From the NCBI RefSeq assembly GCF_902859725.1, contig NZ_CADIJP010000015.1, positions 1 to 64,000 of the forward strand: DNA of 64,000 nucleotides. The letters are read 5' to 3'. The position numbers and the translations under genes are program-made. Below the pieces are notes generated by a model. It searched no databases and was not told where the DNA came from. It saw nothing but the letters and a program-made list of their open reading frames with translations. This stretch comes from Achromobacter mucicolens (GTDB taxonomy: Bacteria > Pseudomonadota > Gammaproteobacteria > Burkholderiales > Burkholderiaceae_B). This document shows positions 35,648-44,755 of this stretch, one piece after another. Position 1 is the first letter of the stretch. The number at the start of each line of letters is the position of its first letter.

Positions 35648-36640
35648 ATGAAGTCCATCTTGCATCCGCTGCGCGCAGCGCTAGTCTCGTTGTGCGCCGC
35701 CTCGGCCCTTGCCGCGGCACCCGCCGCCAGCGCGGCCGACTATCCGGCCCGCAGCATTTCGCTGATCGTCGGTTATCCCGCAGGCGGCAGCCTGGACCTG
35801 ACCGCGCGCCTGCTGGGCGAAGAACTGGGCAAGCGCCTGGGCCAGACGGTCGTGGTCGAGAACGTCGGCGGCGCCGGCGGCACCATCGGCGCGCAGCGCG
35901 TGGCCCGCGCCGCGCCGGACGGCTACACCATCTTTTTGGGCTCCACCAACGAAATGGTGATCGCCCGCATGATCAACACCGCGGTCAAGTACGACAGCGC
36001 CAAGGACTTCACGGCGCTGGGCATCGTGGCCTCGCAGCCGATGCTGCTGGCCGCCAGCAAGAACTCCGGCGTGAAGACCGCCGCCGAATACCTGGAAAAG
36101 CTCAAGGGCGCCGCGCCCGGCACGTTCAATTACGGTTCTTCGGGCGTGGGCACGACGCTGCACCTGGCGGGCGAGATGATCAACCAGGCCACCGCCACCC
36201 GCGCCGAACACGTGCCTTACCGCGGCGTGTCGCCGCTGGTCACGGACCTGATGAGCGGCCAGCTGGATTTCGGCATGCTGGTGCTGTCCTCGGGCCTGCC
36301 GCAGGTCCGCAGCGGCAACATCGTCGCGCTGGGCCTGACCGAGAACAAGCGTTCGCCCGCAGCGCCCGAGATCGCGCCGCTGGCCGCCACCAAGGGTTTC
36401 GAGTCCGTCGACATCAACCTGTGGTTTGCGCTGTACGGCCCGGCAGGCCTGCCCGAGCCGGTCGTGACCAAGCTGCGCGCTGCCCTGGATGAATCGCTGA
36501 AGTCCGACACCTTCCGCGCCAAGATGCAGGACGCGGGCGGCGAAGTCGCCAAGCCGGGCGTGGATCCGGTGGCCTTCCAGGCGGAAGAAACCAAGAAGTA
36601 CGCCGCGCTGGTCAAGGCCGCCAAGATCGAGGCGCAATAA
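35648..36640 (+). CDS. Bug-type tripartite tricarboxylate transporter receptor
   Basis: The 330-residue periplasmic protein belongs to the Bug/TctC family. A signal peptide ending AAPAASA (near residue 29) is followed by YPARSISLIVGYPAGGSLDL, the typical first strand, and VENVGGAGGTIGAQRVARAAPDGYT. Bug proteins bind carboxylates or amino acids. No TctA/TctB membrane genes are encoded in the window, so it is one of the many orphan receptors of this bacterial group. It is 54 bases upstream of an AstE-like hydrolase gene, suggesting a shared N-acyl amino acid or dicarboxylate ligand. Confidence 0.92.
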   Translation: MKSILHPLRAALVSLCAASALAAAPAASAADYPARSISLIVGYPAGGSLDLTARLLGEELGKRLGQTVVVENVGGAGGTIGAQRVARAAPDGYTIFLGSTNEMVIARMINTAVKYDSAKDFTALGIVASQPMLLAASKNSGVKTAAEYLEKLKGAAPGTFNYGSSGVGTTLHLAGEMINQATATRAEHVPYRGVSPLVTDLMSGQLDFGMLVLSSGLPQVRSGNIVALGLTENKRSPAAPEIAPLAATKGFESVDINLWFALYGPAGLPEPVVTKLRAALDESLKSDTFRAKMQDAGGEVAKPGVDPVAFQAEETKKYAALVKAAKIEAQ

Positions 36641-36694
36641 CGCCGCACGGCACATCACGACATCGAAAGACCCTCGCAGCACACGGATATCACC

Positions 36695-37639
36695 ATGCAA
36701 TTCAAGCTTCCCGTTCCCGACATCGCCGCCGAGCGCGCAGGCAATACCGACACGCCCGGCGTGTGGCACTTTGATTCGGGCGTTCCGGGACGGGCGCTCA
36801 TGGTGAGCGCGCTGGTGCATGGCAACGAGCTGTGCGGCGCCTGGGCGCTGAAGGACCTGCTGGCGTCGGGCCTGCGGCCGCGCCGCGGCAGCCTGACGCT
36901 GGCCTTCTGCAATCTGGATGCGTTCGACCGCTTTGATGCGGCGAATCACGATGCCTCGCGATTCGTGCAGGAAGACATGAACCGCGTCTGGAGCGCCGAG
37001 CGCCTGGACAATCCCACCACGCCCGACCGCCAGCGCGGCGCGGCGCTGCGTCCGTGGGTGCGGCGCGCCGACTGGCTGCTGGATCTGCATTCGATGCACG
37101 AGCCGGGAGCGCCGCTGCTGTTGACGGGGGTGTTGCCGCGCAATATCGCGCTGGCCCGCCGCCTGAAGGCGCCGCAGCACGTGATCGTGGATGCTGGCCA
37201 CAAGGACGGCGTGCGCATGCGCGACTTCGAGCACTTCGGCGATCCGGCCCGGGAAGACGCCTGCGCGCTGCTGATCGAATGCGGCTTTCATGGCGACCTG
37301 TCTTCGCGCGATGTGGCGCGCGACATGGTGGCGCGGATGCTGGTGGAGTCGGGCGTGGCGGATCGGTCCGACCTGCCCGAAGGCTGGCTGCTGCCGGACC
37401 CGGCGCAGCAGCGCGTGCTGGAGGTGACGGACGCCGTGGTGGCGCCGTCCATGAACGTGCGTTTTGCGGGCCCCTGGTCGGGACTGGAAACGTTCGAGAA
37501 GGCCGGATCGCCTATCGGCTGGGCTGACGAGCAGCCGATTGTCACGCCCTACGACAACTGCACGCTGATCATGCCGTCGCTGCGGCAGTTGAAGCCCGGC
37601 GTGACGGTGGTCAGGCTGGCCCGCGATTACGCGGGCTGA
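36695..37639 (+). CDS. AstE/aspartoacylase family zinc hydrolase (copy 2)
   Basis: The 314-residue zinc hydrolase is a close paralogue of the protein at 6486-7475: both share NTDTPGVWHFDSG, HGNELCGAWALKDLLA and LTLAFCN. Zinc ligands are His and Glu of HGNE (about residues 48-51) and a later histidine in LLDLHSMHEP, with the catalytic Glu in LIECGFHGD. The family deacylates N-acyl amino acids. Here it follows a Bug receptor rather than an ABC importer, so the same chemistry is paired with two transport systems in this genome. Confidence 0.88.
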   Translation: MQFKLPVPDIAAERAGNTDTPGVWHFDSGVPGRALMVSALVHGNELCGAWALKDLLASGLRPRRGSLTLAFCNLDAFDRFDAANHDASRFVQEDMNRVWSAERLDNPTTPDRQRGAALRPWVRRADWLLDLHSMHEPGAPLLLTGVLPRNIALARRLKAPQHVIVDAGHKDGVRMRDFEHFGDPAREDACALLIECGFHGDLSSRDVARDMVARMLVESGVADRSDLPEGWLLPDPAQQRVLEVTDAVVAPSMNVRFAGPWSGLETFEKAGSPIGWADEQPIVTPYDNCTLIMPSLRQLKPGVTVVRLARDYAG

Positions 37640-37678
37640 GCGGACCGCATACTTCCGCGGTCTTTACTTCCTGGGGCT

Positions 37679-38200
37679 TTACTTCTGCGGCGTGTAGCGC
37701 AGCTCGTCGAGCTGGTAGCCTTGCGCCGTGGCGGCGGCCAACGCCTTGTCCAGTTCTTCCTTGGGCAGTTGCGGCGAGCGCGACAGGATCCACAGGTACT
37801 TGCGGTCGGGCGTGCCGACGACAGCCCAGCGGTACTCCGGATCCAGGCCGATCACCCAATAGTCGCCCTTGAACGGCTTGAAGAACGAGACTTCGAGCTT
37901 GGCGTTGTTGCTGCCTTCGACCACAGTGGCCGTGCCCGAGGCCGAATCGATATCCCCGTCCTTGGTGCGGCAGCGGTTGTTCACGCCGATCGTGCCGTCC
38001 GGATGCGCGGTGTATTCCGCCGTGGTGTCTCCCACGCAATTGCGCTGGAAGAACATGGGGAAGTTGGCAATTTCGTACCACATCCCGACGTAGCGTTTCA
38101 GGTCTACGGATTCCACGGTCTGCATGGGGGGCGGCGCGGCGTGGGCAATGCCCGCCACACTGGCCGCCAGGGCCAGCAGGAATGTTGCGGTGCGGCGCAT
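37679..38200 (-). CDS. Periplasmic lipocalin, Blc-like
   Basis: This 173-residue lipocalin probably binds hydrophobic molecules such as lipids. A signal peptide (MRRTATFLLALAASVAGIAHA) is followed by the lipocalin signature GMWYEIANFP (residues 39-48), and further family motifs YWVIGLDPEYRWAVVGTP and LWILSR are present. Unlike E. coli Blc there is no lipobox cysteine, so the protein is likely soluble in the periplasm. The ATG at 38200 has a strong AGGAGG site 8 bases upstream, which rules out the longer frame. It stands alone between convergent and divergent genes. Confidence 0.9.
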   Translation of the reverse strand: MRRTATFLLALAASVAGIAHAAPPPMQTVESVDLKRYVGMWYEIANFPMFFQRNCVGDTTAEYTAHPDGTIGVNNRCRTKDGDIDSASGTATVVEGSNNAKLEVSFFKPFKGDYWVIGLDPEYRWAVVGTPDRKYLWILSRSPQLPKEELDKALAAATAQGYQLDELRYTPQK

Positions 38201-38284
38201 GAAGAAAACCTCCTGATGTGACTGGTAAGGCTGGCGCCGGCCGCCGTATGGCGCGCGGCGCAACCCGAGCCCTAACGATACGCC

Positions 38285-39856
38285 TTATTTGCGCGGCGCT
38301 TTCAGCGCGGCGTGATAGCGCGCGACGTAGGTGTCGAAATCTTCAGTGTCCGACTGCTCCAGCCTTAGCTGTTCGGCGGAGGACTGCGCCGCGGCTTGCT
38401 CGTAGGCCGCGGCCACGTCGGCCGGCAGCGGTTCGGCGCGCAGGGCATCGGCCTGCTTGCGGCTCAGCGCCAGCGAGTAATCGTGGAACGAAAGACCGCT
38501 GTCCTTCAGGTCGGCCAGCAGGCGCGCGGACGGCGTGGTGTCCGGCTGATCGAGCTTGGCGCGTTGCGCGGCCAGCGCGTCGGCATACGCGGTGCCGCCC
38601 AGCGCGCTGTCGTACAGCGCGGCGTACGGCGCGATCTGGTCGAGCAGCTCGTGGCCCCATTGCGCAAGGCCGATCGACTGGCCTTCGCGGTCCAGCATGA
38701 GGCCGGGCTTGCGGCCTTCCTTGACGACCACCGAGAAGTTGTCGGCGCTGCGCTGACAGTAGCCATTGGCAGGGAAGAAGGGGCTGTCGGAGGCGGTGCA
38801 GAACAGGAGAAAGGCGTCGACGAAGCGCGCGGTGGCCGCGTCGATGCCCACCGGCGAATACGGGTCGATGTCCAGGCAGCGCACTTCGACGTATTGCACG
38901 CCGCGCTCGGCCAGCGCGGTGATGGGGCGCTCGCAGCGGCCGGTGGAGCGCTTGGGACGGATGCTGGAGTAGTACTCGTTTTCGATCTGCAGCACGTTGG
39001 TGTTGAGCTGGATCCATTCACCGTTGCGATGCGTGCCGATCTTTTGGTATTCGGGCCAGGGCTGCGTCACGGCGCCGTACAGGCGGCCAAGGAAGGTGTC
39101 CAGGTCGTTGTAGCAGAGCTTGAGCTGCGACTGCGCCTTGTTCTGGTAACCCAGGTCGCTCATGCGCAGGCTGGTGGCGTAGGGCAGGTACAGCGTGTGG
39201 TCGCCCAGCTTTTCCAGCTGATGGTCCTGGCCTTGCAGGAAATCGCTGGCCAGCGCCGGGGCCGAGCCGAACAGGTACATCAGCAGCCACGAATAGCGCG
39301 TGAAGTTGCGGATCAGGCCGATGTAGCCGCGCGAGCGGCGGTCCTGCGCGGAGCCGGGCTGCGTGTCCAGCACGGACCACAGGTCTTCGGGCAGCGAGAA
39401 GTTGTAGTGCACGCCGGCGATGCACTGCATCGTCTTGCCGTAGCGTTCGGCAAGACCACGGCGGTACACGTGCTTGAGCATGCCGGTGTTGGACGTGCCG
39501 TACCAGGCGATGGGGATGTCAGGCTCCGGCGGCAGCGTGGCCGGCATGGACTGGTTCCAGATCAGCTCGTGGTCCAGCACGCCGTAGACGTGGCGGTGCG
39601 TATCGGCAAGCTCGGCCAGCAACGCGTCCACGTCCTGGTGCGTGCCCGTGATGAGTTCGAGCAGCGATTCGGAATAATCGGTGGTGACGTGTTCGTTGGT
39701 CAGCGCCGAGCCCAGCCCGGCGGGGTGCGGCGTGCGGGCCAGGATGCCCTGTTCGTCCACGCGCAGGCCTTCTTTCTCGATGCCCCGCAGGGTCTGGGTC
39801 AGCAGCGAGCGGTTGGCCTCTAGGCGGGCGAGGCGGTTGGCGGCAGTATCGGTCAC
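38285..39856 (-). CDS. gshA: Glutamate-cysteine ligase
   Basis: The 523-residue enzyme makes gamma-glutamylcysteine, the first step of glutathione synthesis. Length and sequence match the proteobacterial GshA type (E. coli 518 residues). GIEKEGLRVDEQG near residue 26 gives the glutamate/Mg site, LTNEHVTTDYSESLLELITG follows, and VRCLDIDPYSPVGID lies in the middle. The frame is open further upstream, but GTG 39856 gives the family-typical N terminus. gshB is not nearby. Confidence 0.93.
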   Translation of the reverse strand: MTDTAANRLARLEANRSLLTQTLRGIEKEGLRVDEQGILARTPHPAGLGSALTNEHVTTDYSESLLELITGTHQDVDALLAELADTHRHVYGVLDHELIWNQSMPATLPPEPDIPIAWYGTSNTGMLKHVYRRGLAERYGKTMQCIAGVHYNFSLPEDLWSVLDTQPGSAQDRRSRGYIGLIRNFTRYSWLLMYLFGSAPALASDFLQGQDHQLEKLGDHTLYLPYATSLRMSDLGYQNKAQSQLKLCYNDLDTFLGRLYGAVTQPWPEYQKIGTHRNGEWIQLNTNVLQIENEYYSSIRPKRSTGRCERPITALAERGVQYVEVRCLDIDPYSPVGIDAATARFVDAFLLFCTASDSPFFPANGYCQRSADNFSVVVKEGRKPGLMLDREGQSIGLAQWGHELLDQIAPYAALYDSALGGTAYADALAAQRAKLDQPDTTPSARLLADLKDSGLSFHDYSLALSRKQADALRAEPLPADVAAAYEQAAAQSSAEQLRLEQSDTEDFDTYVARYHAALKAPRK

Positions 39857-39888
39857 GGATTGTTCTCGTTGGGGGCTGTCGCCGGATT

Positions 39889-40839
39889 TTACGGGGTGCT
39901 GGCCTCCTGTGCTTCGGGAACCAGTACTGGGGACAGGGACAATGTCTGGGCGGTGCGCGCCAGCCATTCGTCCAGGTCAGCATAGACCGGATCGGCAATG
40001 GGGGCGGCTTCGTTGAAGATCTCGTGCCAGGCCGTGTCGTACCAGCGCAGGGTAAGGAGTTCGGCGGGCGCCCGCTGGGCAAATTGGCGGCTGCCTTCGG
40101 CCGCCACGATGGCATCGTCGCCCGCCACCATCAGCAGGGTGCGGCAGGGCAGCAGACTGGCCTCGCGCAGGGCTTGCTGGCCGGCTTCGTCGACAAAGCG
40201 CGCCAGGCGGCCGGTCATGCGGCGCCGCACCAGGGGATCGGCGCGGTAGGCCTTCACCACGGCCCGGTCGTGCGAGATGCGGGCGGGCGCCAGGCCGTGC
40301 GGCACGCGCAGGTCGGGGGCGTGCAGGGACATCCATGTGAGGGTGCGGCGCACCCACAGCGGCACGTTGACGGCAAAGGGCGGCGAACTGAGCACCAGTC
40401 CGTCCAGGTCGGCCAGGCGGCGCTGCGCGATGCGCACGGCGACCAGGGCGCCCAGGCTGTGGCCCAGCAGGATGGGCGGGCGCCCGCAGAGCTGTGTCCA
40501 GGCGCGCAGCCGGTCGACGGCATCGGTGACCAGGTCTTCCTGGTCGCGCAGGGTGGCGGCATGTCCGCCCGATCGGCCATGCCCGCGGTGGTCGTGCGCG
40601 CCCACGTCCCAGCCGCGGGCGGTCAGCCAGCGCGCCAGCCGGTCGTAGCGCCCGGCGTGCTCGCTCAAACCGTGCAGCAGGTAGATGCTGGGGCGGGCCA
40701 TCCCGGGGCGGGCCAACCCGGGGCGGGCCCCGGCGTGCTCCAACCCGGCGATCGGGGGCGGCACGTTGGGGGCGGCGGGCCAGGAATAATTGGCGAGCGG
40801 GGTGCCGTCGGGCGCGGGGGCCATGGAAATCGGCGACAA
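39889..40839 (-). CDS. Alpha/beta hydrolase, lysophospholipase/monoacylglycerol lipase-like
   Basis: The 316-residue protein resembles monoacylglycerol lipases (PldB group). The oxyanion region LLHGLSEHAGRYDRLARWL and DVGAHDHRGHGRSGG are typical, and the nucleophile elbow is LLGHSLGALVAVR with the serine near residue 127. Catalytic Asp and His probably lie in VAGDDAIVAAEGS and DTAWHEIFNE. It is cytoplasmic by sequence. It lies just upstream of gshA on the same strand without a clear functional link. Confidence 0.87.
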   Translation of the reverse strand: MSPISMAPAPDGTPLANYSWPAAPNVPPPIAGLEHAGARPGLARPGMARPSIYLLHGLSEHAGRYDRLARWLTARGWDVGAHDHRGHGRSGGHAATLRDQEDLVTDAVDRLRAWTQLCGRPPILLGHSLGALVAVRIAQRRLADLDGLVLSSPPFAVNVPLWVRRTLTWMSLHAPDLRVPHGLAPARISHDRAVVKAYRADPLVRRRMTGRLARFVDEAGQQALREASLLPCRTLLMVAGDDAIVAAEGSRQFAQRAPAELLTLRWYDTAWHEIFNEAAPIADPVYADLDEWLARTAQTLSLSPVLVPEAQEASTP

Positions 40840-40884
40840 TTTCTGAATTCCTCGAAATGACTGGACCCTGTGGGTTCTCGGGTA

Positions 40885-41424
40885 ATGACGATTTCATCGC
40901 TGTTTCGTTTCATGTTCAAGAAAGCGGGCGTTTTTTTGGCGCTGGCGCTGGCGTTGACGGCTTGCTCGCCCAGTTACAACTGGCGCGAGATGGATGTGGC
41001 CGATGGCCATGTCCGCGCGGCGTTTCCTGCCCGGGTCTCGACCGAAACGCGCGATCTGAAGCTCGACACGCACGCCTTGCAGTTCACGCTGGCCAGCGCG
41101 ACCGTTGGCGAAGCCGTGTTCGCCGTGGGATCGGCGCCCCTGCCGCCGGAGATCGCGGCCAGCCCCGCCGCCCGGCAGGCGCTGGGCATGGCCCTGATGC
41201 GATCGCTCTACACCAACATGCAGGCCCCGCCGCCCTCGGAATGGCCGCCGTACGGCGAGACGATCGAGGTGCGCGGCAAGGCGGTGGGCAAGCCCGGATG
41301 GCTGCAGGCCAAGGTGTGGGTGACCGACACCATGCTGATCGAGGCCGTGGCCGCCGGCACCGAGGAAAGCCTGCCCGCCGAGCGTGCGCGCGAATTCCTG
41401 CGGTCCGTCGTCATCAAGCCTTGA
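40885..41424 (+). CDS. Putative lipoprotein of unknown function
   Basis: I do not recognise this family. The 179-residue product has a lipoprotein signal (GVFLALALALTACSPSYN) with the lipobox LTAC, so the mature part would be anchored to a membrane in the envelope. The rest (RAAFPARVSTETRDL to RAREFLRSVVIKP) looks like a small alpha/beta domain. Start codons at 40885 and 40912 are both possible; the second gives a more compact signal sequence, and neither has a strong ribosome site. Its stop overlaps the convergent LuxR-type gene by 11 bases. Confidence 0.78.
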   Translation: MTISSLFRFMFKKAGVFLALALALTACSPSYNWREMDVADGHVRAAFPARVSTETRDLKLDTHALQFTLASATVGEAVFAVGSAPLPPEIAASPAARQALGMALMRSLYTNMQAPPPSEWPPYGETIEVRGKAVGKPGWLQAKVWVTDTMLIEAVAAGTEESLPAERAREFLRSVVIKP

Positions 41425-41767
41425 ACTCGAGCAGCCCCAGCCGCAGCGCCGCCACCACGGCAGCGCGCCGGCCCCGCACGCCAAGCCGGTTGCACGCGTT
41501 GCGCAGGTGGAAATTCACCGTGCTTTCGCTGACGCCCAATATGCGGGAGGTTTCCCAGCTTGTCTTGCCCGCGGCCGACCATTTCAGGCAGGCGGCCTGC
41601 CTGTCGGACAGATGCAAGGCGGCGCTTCGGACTGGGCTGCGATCGGCGCAACGCGATGAGTGGGCAAGACTGCGCATCGGTGTGGCGGACATGGCGGCGA
41701 GGACGGGGTGGCCCTTTTGTGAACAATGCGCCCATGCTGCTGCGGCCACCCCAGCAGCGGCAAGCAA
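41414..41767 (-). CDS. LuxR-type DNA-binding protein lacking a sensor domain
   Basis: The 117-residue protein contains a full LuxR/GerE helix-turn-helix in its C-terminal half. LSDRQAACLKWSAAGKTSWE begins it, SRILGVSESTVNFHLRNACN is the recognition region, and LGVRGRRAAVVAALRLGLL closes it. This matches the HTH of quorum-sensing regulators (about 240 residues), but the autoinducer domain is missing. The N-terminal 50 residues look like random sequence. Only 45 bases separate its start from the divergent AEC transporter gene, leaving no room for a sensor domain. It is either a remnant or a stand-alone HTH regulator. Confidence 0.65.
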   Translation of the reverse strand: MLAAAGVAAAAWAHCSQKGHPVLAAMSATPMRSLAHSSRCADRSPVRSAALHLSDRQAACLKWSAAGKTSWETSRILGVSESTVNFHLRNACNRLGVRGRRAAVVAALRLGLLEFKA

Positions 41768-41812
41768 TGATGCCGTGACGCATCAATCTTTTTATCTCTG
41801 ACGGAATAGTCC

Positions 41813-42709
41813 ATGTTGGCCATCGCGCAGTTCTACCTGTCAGCCATTGTGCTGATGCTGCCCCTGCTTTCCTGCGTGGGAATCGGGCTTTTCTGGGGCA
41901 AGCGCGATCTTCCCTTCGGCGGCAACTTCATCACCACGCTGGTGACGTCCGTCACCACGCCCGCGCTGGTGTTTCATACCTTCGTCACCACCCATCTGGA
42001 CGACCGGGCGCTGGCCGACGTGGCCGCCGCAACGCTGATCGCCCTGCTGCTGTGCGCGCTGATCAGCGCGGCGCTGCTCAAGGCCTGGAAGCTGCCCGTG
42101 CTGAGCCTGCTGCCCACGGCGTTCCTGCCCAATGCCGGCAACCTGGGGCTGCCCATTTCGCAACTGGCCTTCGGCGATGCGGGGCTGTCGGTCGCGGTGG
42201 CGTTCTTTGCCGTGAATTCCTTTGTGATGCACACGATCGCGGTGCGCATGCTGCCGGGCGTGAACACCAAGGGAAGCTGGAAGAGTCCGATCCTGCTGGC
42301 CTCCGTGGTGGCCGTGGCGCTGCGCCTGCTAAACATTCCGGTGCCCGCGTGGATCATCGAGACGGCGCGCATGCTGGGCGCGGTGACCGTGCCGCTGATG
42401 CTGTTGAGCCTGGGCCATGCGCTGGCGCTCATTCCGTCGAACGGCGTGCGCGACGGCGCCAAGGTCGCCGCGATCCGGCTGGTGGTGGGGCTGGCGACGG
42501 GGCTGGCGGTGGTGTGGGCGCTGAACCTGGAGCCGGTGCTGGCCGGCGCGCTGACGCTGCAGATGGCCATGCCGTGCGCGGTGGTCAGCTACATGTACGC
42601 GCGGCGCTACACGCCGCTGGGCGACACCGCGGCGGGCGCGGTGCTGGTGTCCACCGTGGTGTTTCTGCTGCTGGCGCCGCTGATGCTGTGGTTTACCCAC
42701 GGGCATTAA
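41813..42709 (+). CDS. AEC family transporter
   Basis: The 298-residue membrane protein belongs to the auxin efflux carrier (AEC/MdcF) family with about ten membrane helices. It shows the family motifs FLPNAGNLGLPISQLAFGDAG in the central crossover and MPCAVVSYMYARRY near the end. Bacterial members move organic anions such as malonate or malate. The nearest catabolic genes are convergent, so the substrate is not indicated with confidence, though a carboxylate or sulfonate for the following dehydrogenase cluster is possible. Confidence 0.88.
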   Translation: MLAIAQFYLSAIVLMLPLLSCVGIGLFWGKRDLPFGGNFITTLVTSVTTPALVFHTFVTTHLDDRALADVAAATLIALLLCALISAALLKAWKLPVLSLLPTAFLPNAGNLGLPISQLAFGDAGLSVAVAFFAVNSFVMHTIAVRMLPGVNTKGSWKSPILLASVVAVALRLLNIPVPAWIIETARMLGAVTVPLMLLSLGHALALIPSNGVRDGAKVAAIRLVVGLATGLAVVWALNLEPVLAGALTLQMAMPCAVVSYMYARRYTPLGDTAAGAVLVSTVVFLLLAPLMLWFTHGH

Positions 42710-42739
42710 GCACGGGCATCAGGGCGCCCCGGCGACGGG

Positions 42740-43747
42740 TCAGCCCACGCCGGCCAGCGTGCGCAATTGCGTCATCAGCGCGTCGGGCAAATCCAGTCCG
42801 TGCTTGACGGCCTCGTCGCGCAGCTTGCGGCGGCGCTCGCCCGGCAGGCGCACGTCCTCGTCTTCAAGCATCGCATCGACCAGCGTTTCCACGCGTTCCA
42901 GGTATACGTCGTTGCCCGCCAACGCATTGGGGTCGATCGCCATGAACGCCTGTCCCAGCCGCGCCGGGCCGCCTTCGTCCACGAAGAACGACTCGTTCTC
43001 GTAGCCGAAGCGCGCGCCGGTCAGCGCGCAGGCCATGAGTTCCACGATGAGGGCCAGCATCGCGCCCTTGACGCCGCCCGCGGGCAGCATGCTGCCGGCA
43101 AGGCCCGCCTTCGGATCGGTGGTCGGTTGGCCGTCCGCGTCCAGCGCCCAGCCCAGCGGGATCGGCTGGTTGTCGCGCGCCGCGATCATGAGCTTGCCGC
43201 GCGCCACCTGCGACAGCGACAGGTCGATGACCAGCCGCGCGCCGCCCCGGCGCGGGAAGATCGCCGCGATGGGGTTGGTGCCGAACAGCGGGCGCTTGCC
43301 GCCCCACGCGGGCATGGCGGCGGGCGAATTGCTGAGCGCCAGCCCCACCATGCCGGCGTCGGCCAGGGCTTCCAGGTGGTAAGCGGCCTCGCCGAAATGA
43401 TGGCTGTTGGCCACGCCGACGAACGCCACGCCATGGTCGCGGGCGCGCACGGTGGCCTGCTCGACTGCCATGCCGCAAGCGGGGAAGGCCAGGCCCGAGC
43501 CGGCATCGATCAGCGCCGTGCCGCCGCGTTCGTTCAGGATGCGCGGCACGGCCGAGCCGATGGCGCGGCCGGTGCGCAGGTGGCCGGCGTAGAACGGCAC
43601 GCGCGACAGGCCGTGGGAGCTGAGCCCCTGGCTTTCCGCGAAGACCAGCGCGCGGGCGGTGCTGTCCGCCATGACCGGGTTGGCGCCGGCGGCGGCAAGA
43701 CCCGCCGCGGCCAGGTGTTGAAGTTCGTCCAGATAGATGTGAGCCAT
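42740..43747 (-). CDS. Ldh2-family dehydrogenase, possible (R)-sulfolactate dehydrogenase
   Basis: This 335-residue NAD(P)-dependent enzyme of the malate/L-lactate dehydrogenase type 2 family oxidises 2-hydroxy acids. Typical elements are AESQGLSSHGLSRVPFY (about residues 40-56), VANSHHFGEAAYHLE, and LGWALDADGQPTTDPKAG. ATG 43747 has an AGGAAGG site just upstream. In the known sulfolactate cluster of Chromohalobacter a ComC enzyme of this family works with SlcC to interconvert sulfolactate enantiomers, and here both families occur beside SuyAB-like genes. The sulfolactate role is an inference from that combination; a malate or lactate role remains possible. Confidence 0.87.
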   Translation of the reverse strand: MAHIYLDELQHLAAAGLAAAGANPVMADSTARALVFAESQGLSSHGLSRVPFYAGHLRTGRAIGSAVPRILNERGGTALIDAGSGLAFPACGMAVEQATVRARDHGVAFVGVANSHHFGEAAYHLEALADAGMVGLALSNSPAAMPAWGGKRPLFGTNPIAAIFPRRGGARLVIDLSLSQVARGKLMIAARDNQPIPLGWALDADGQPTTDPKAGLAGSMLPAGGVKGAMLALIVELMACALTGARFGYENESFFVDEGGPARLGQAFMAIDPNALAGNDVYLERVETLVDAMLEDEDVRLPGERRRKLRDEAVKHGLDLPDALMTQLRTLAGVG

Positions 43748-43781
43748 ATCCTTCCTGTCGTGTGAGGCGCGCCGCGCCTCG

Positions 43782-44717
43782 TCAGCGTGCGCGGGCGTCA
43801 AGCGCCATTGTCACACCGGCGGCCACCATGTCGGAAACGCGCGTGTTGGCCTCTTGCGTGAGTCCGGCGATGTGCGGCGTGAGGATCAGGTTCGGCGCGT
43901 CGGCCAGCGGGCTGCCCGCGGGCAGGGGTTCCTGCTCGAAGACGTCCAGCGCGGCGCCGCGCAGCCGCCCGGCGCGCAGCGCGGCCGCCAGCGCGGCTTC
44001 GTCCACGATCCCGCCGCGCGACGTGTTGATGAGAATGGCGCCGGGGCGCATACGCTCGATGCGCGCCGCGTCCAGCAGGTGACGGGTCTCGGGCGTGAGC
44101 GGCACATGCAGCGTCACCACGTCCGCCTGGCCCAGCAGCTCGTCCAGGGCCAGCGGCTCGGCGCCGGCTTCCTGCCACGCGGGATGCGCGGACGGCAGGG
44201 CCGCGTCGCTGCCCACGATGCGCATGCCCAGCCCGCGCGCAAGCTGGGCGGCCAGCCGGCCGATGCCCCCGAATCCCACCACGCCCAGCGTGCGGCCGTG
44301 CGCCTCCAGCCCCTGCGACAGCGCGGTGCGCGGCCAGGCGCCGGCCGCGACATCCGCCGTGGACGCATAGGCGCCGCGCAACAGCGACAGCATGGTGCCG
44401 ATGACGTATTCGGCCACGGCGCGGGCGTTGGCGCCCGTCGCCGGTATGACCTTGATGCCGCGCGCCTCGCAACCCGCCAGATCGATGTTGTCCAGCCCCA
44501 CGCCCAGCCTGCCCACCGCAATCAGGCGCGGCGCCGCCGCCAGCAGTTCGGCGTTCACCTGGCTGCGGTTGCGCACGATGAGGGCGTCGGCATCCGCGGC
44601 GGCTTCAAGCAGCGCGGCGCGCTGCTCCACCAGCTCGGGGGCGTAGCGCACGTCGAACCGCTGCCGCAAGGCATCGACGGCGGGTGCGTCCATGAACTCC
44701 GAAATCAATACTCGCAT
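43782..44717 (-). CDS. D-isomer 2-hydroxyacid dehydrogenase, possible (S)-sulfolactate dehydrogenase
   Basis: The 311-residue NAD-dependent protein has the Rossmann motif TLGVVGFGGIGRLAAQLA and catalytic residues in NTSRGGIVDE (Arg), DVFEQEP (Glu) and LTPHIAG (His). ATG 44717 follows a GAGGAG site 8 bases upstream, so the much longer open frame is not used. The gene lies 38 bases after a Bug receptor gene. SlcC, the (S)-sulfolactate dehydrogenase known from Chromohalobacter, belongs to this family and shares this gene context. The general enzyme class is certain; the substrate is inferred. Confidence 0.88.
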   Translation of the reverse strand: MRVLISEFMDAPAVDALRQRFDVRYAPELVEQRAALLEAAADADALIVRNRSQVNAELLAAAPRLIAVGRLGVGLDNIDLAGCEARGIKVIPATGANARAVAEYVIGTMLSLLRGAYASTADVAAGAWPRTALSQGLEAHGRTLGVVGFGGIGRLAAQLARGLGMRIVGSDAALPSAHPAWQEAGAEPLALDELLGQADVVTLHVPLTPETRHLLDAARIERMRPGAILINTSRGGIVDEAALAAALRAGRLRGAALDVFEQEPLPAGSPLADAPNLILTPHIAGLTQEANTRVSDMVAAGVTMALDARAR

Positions 44718-44755
44718 CTGCCGGACTCCTCTTTGTGGTGGGCAGGGCGGCCGCA

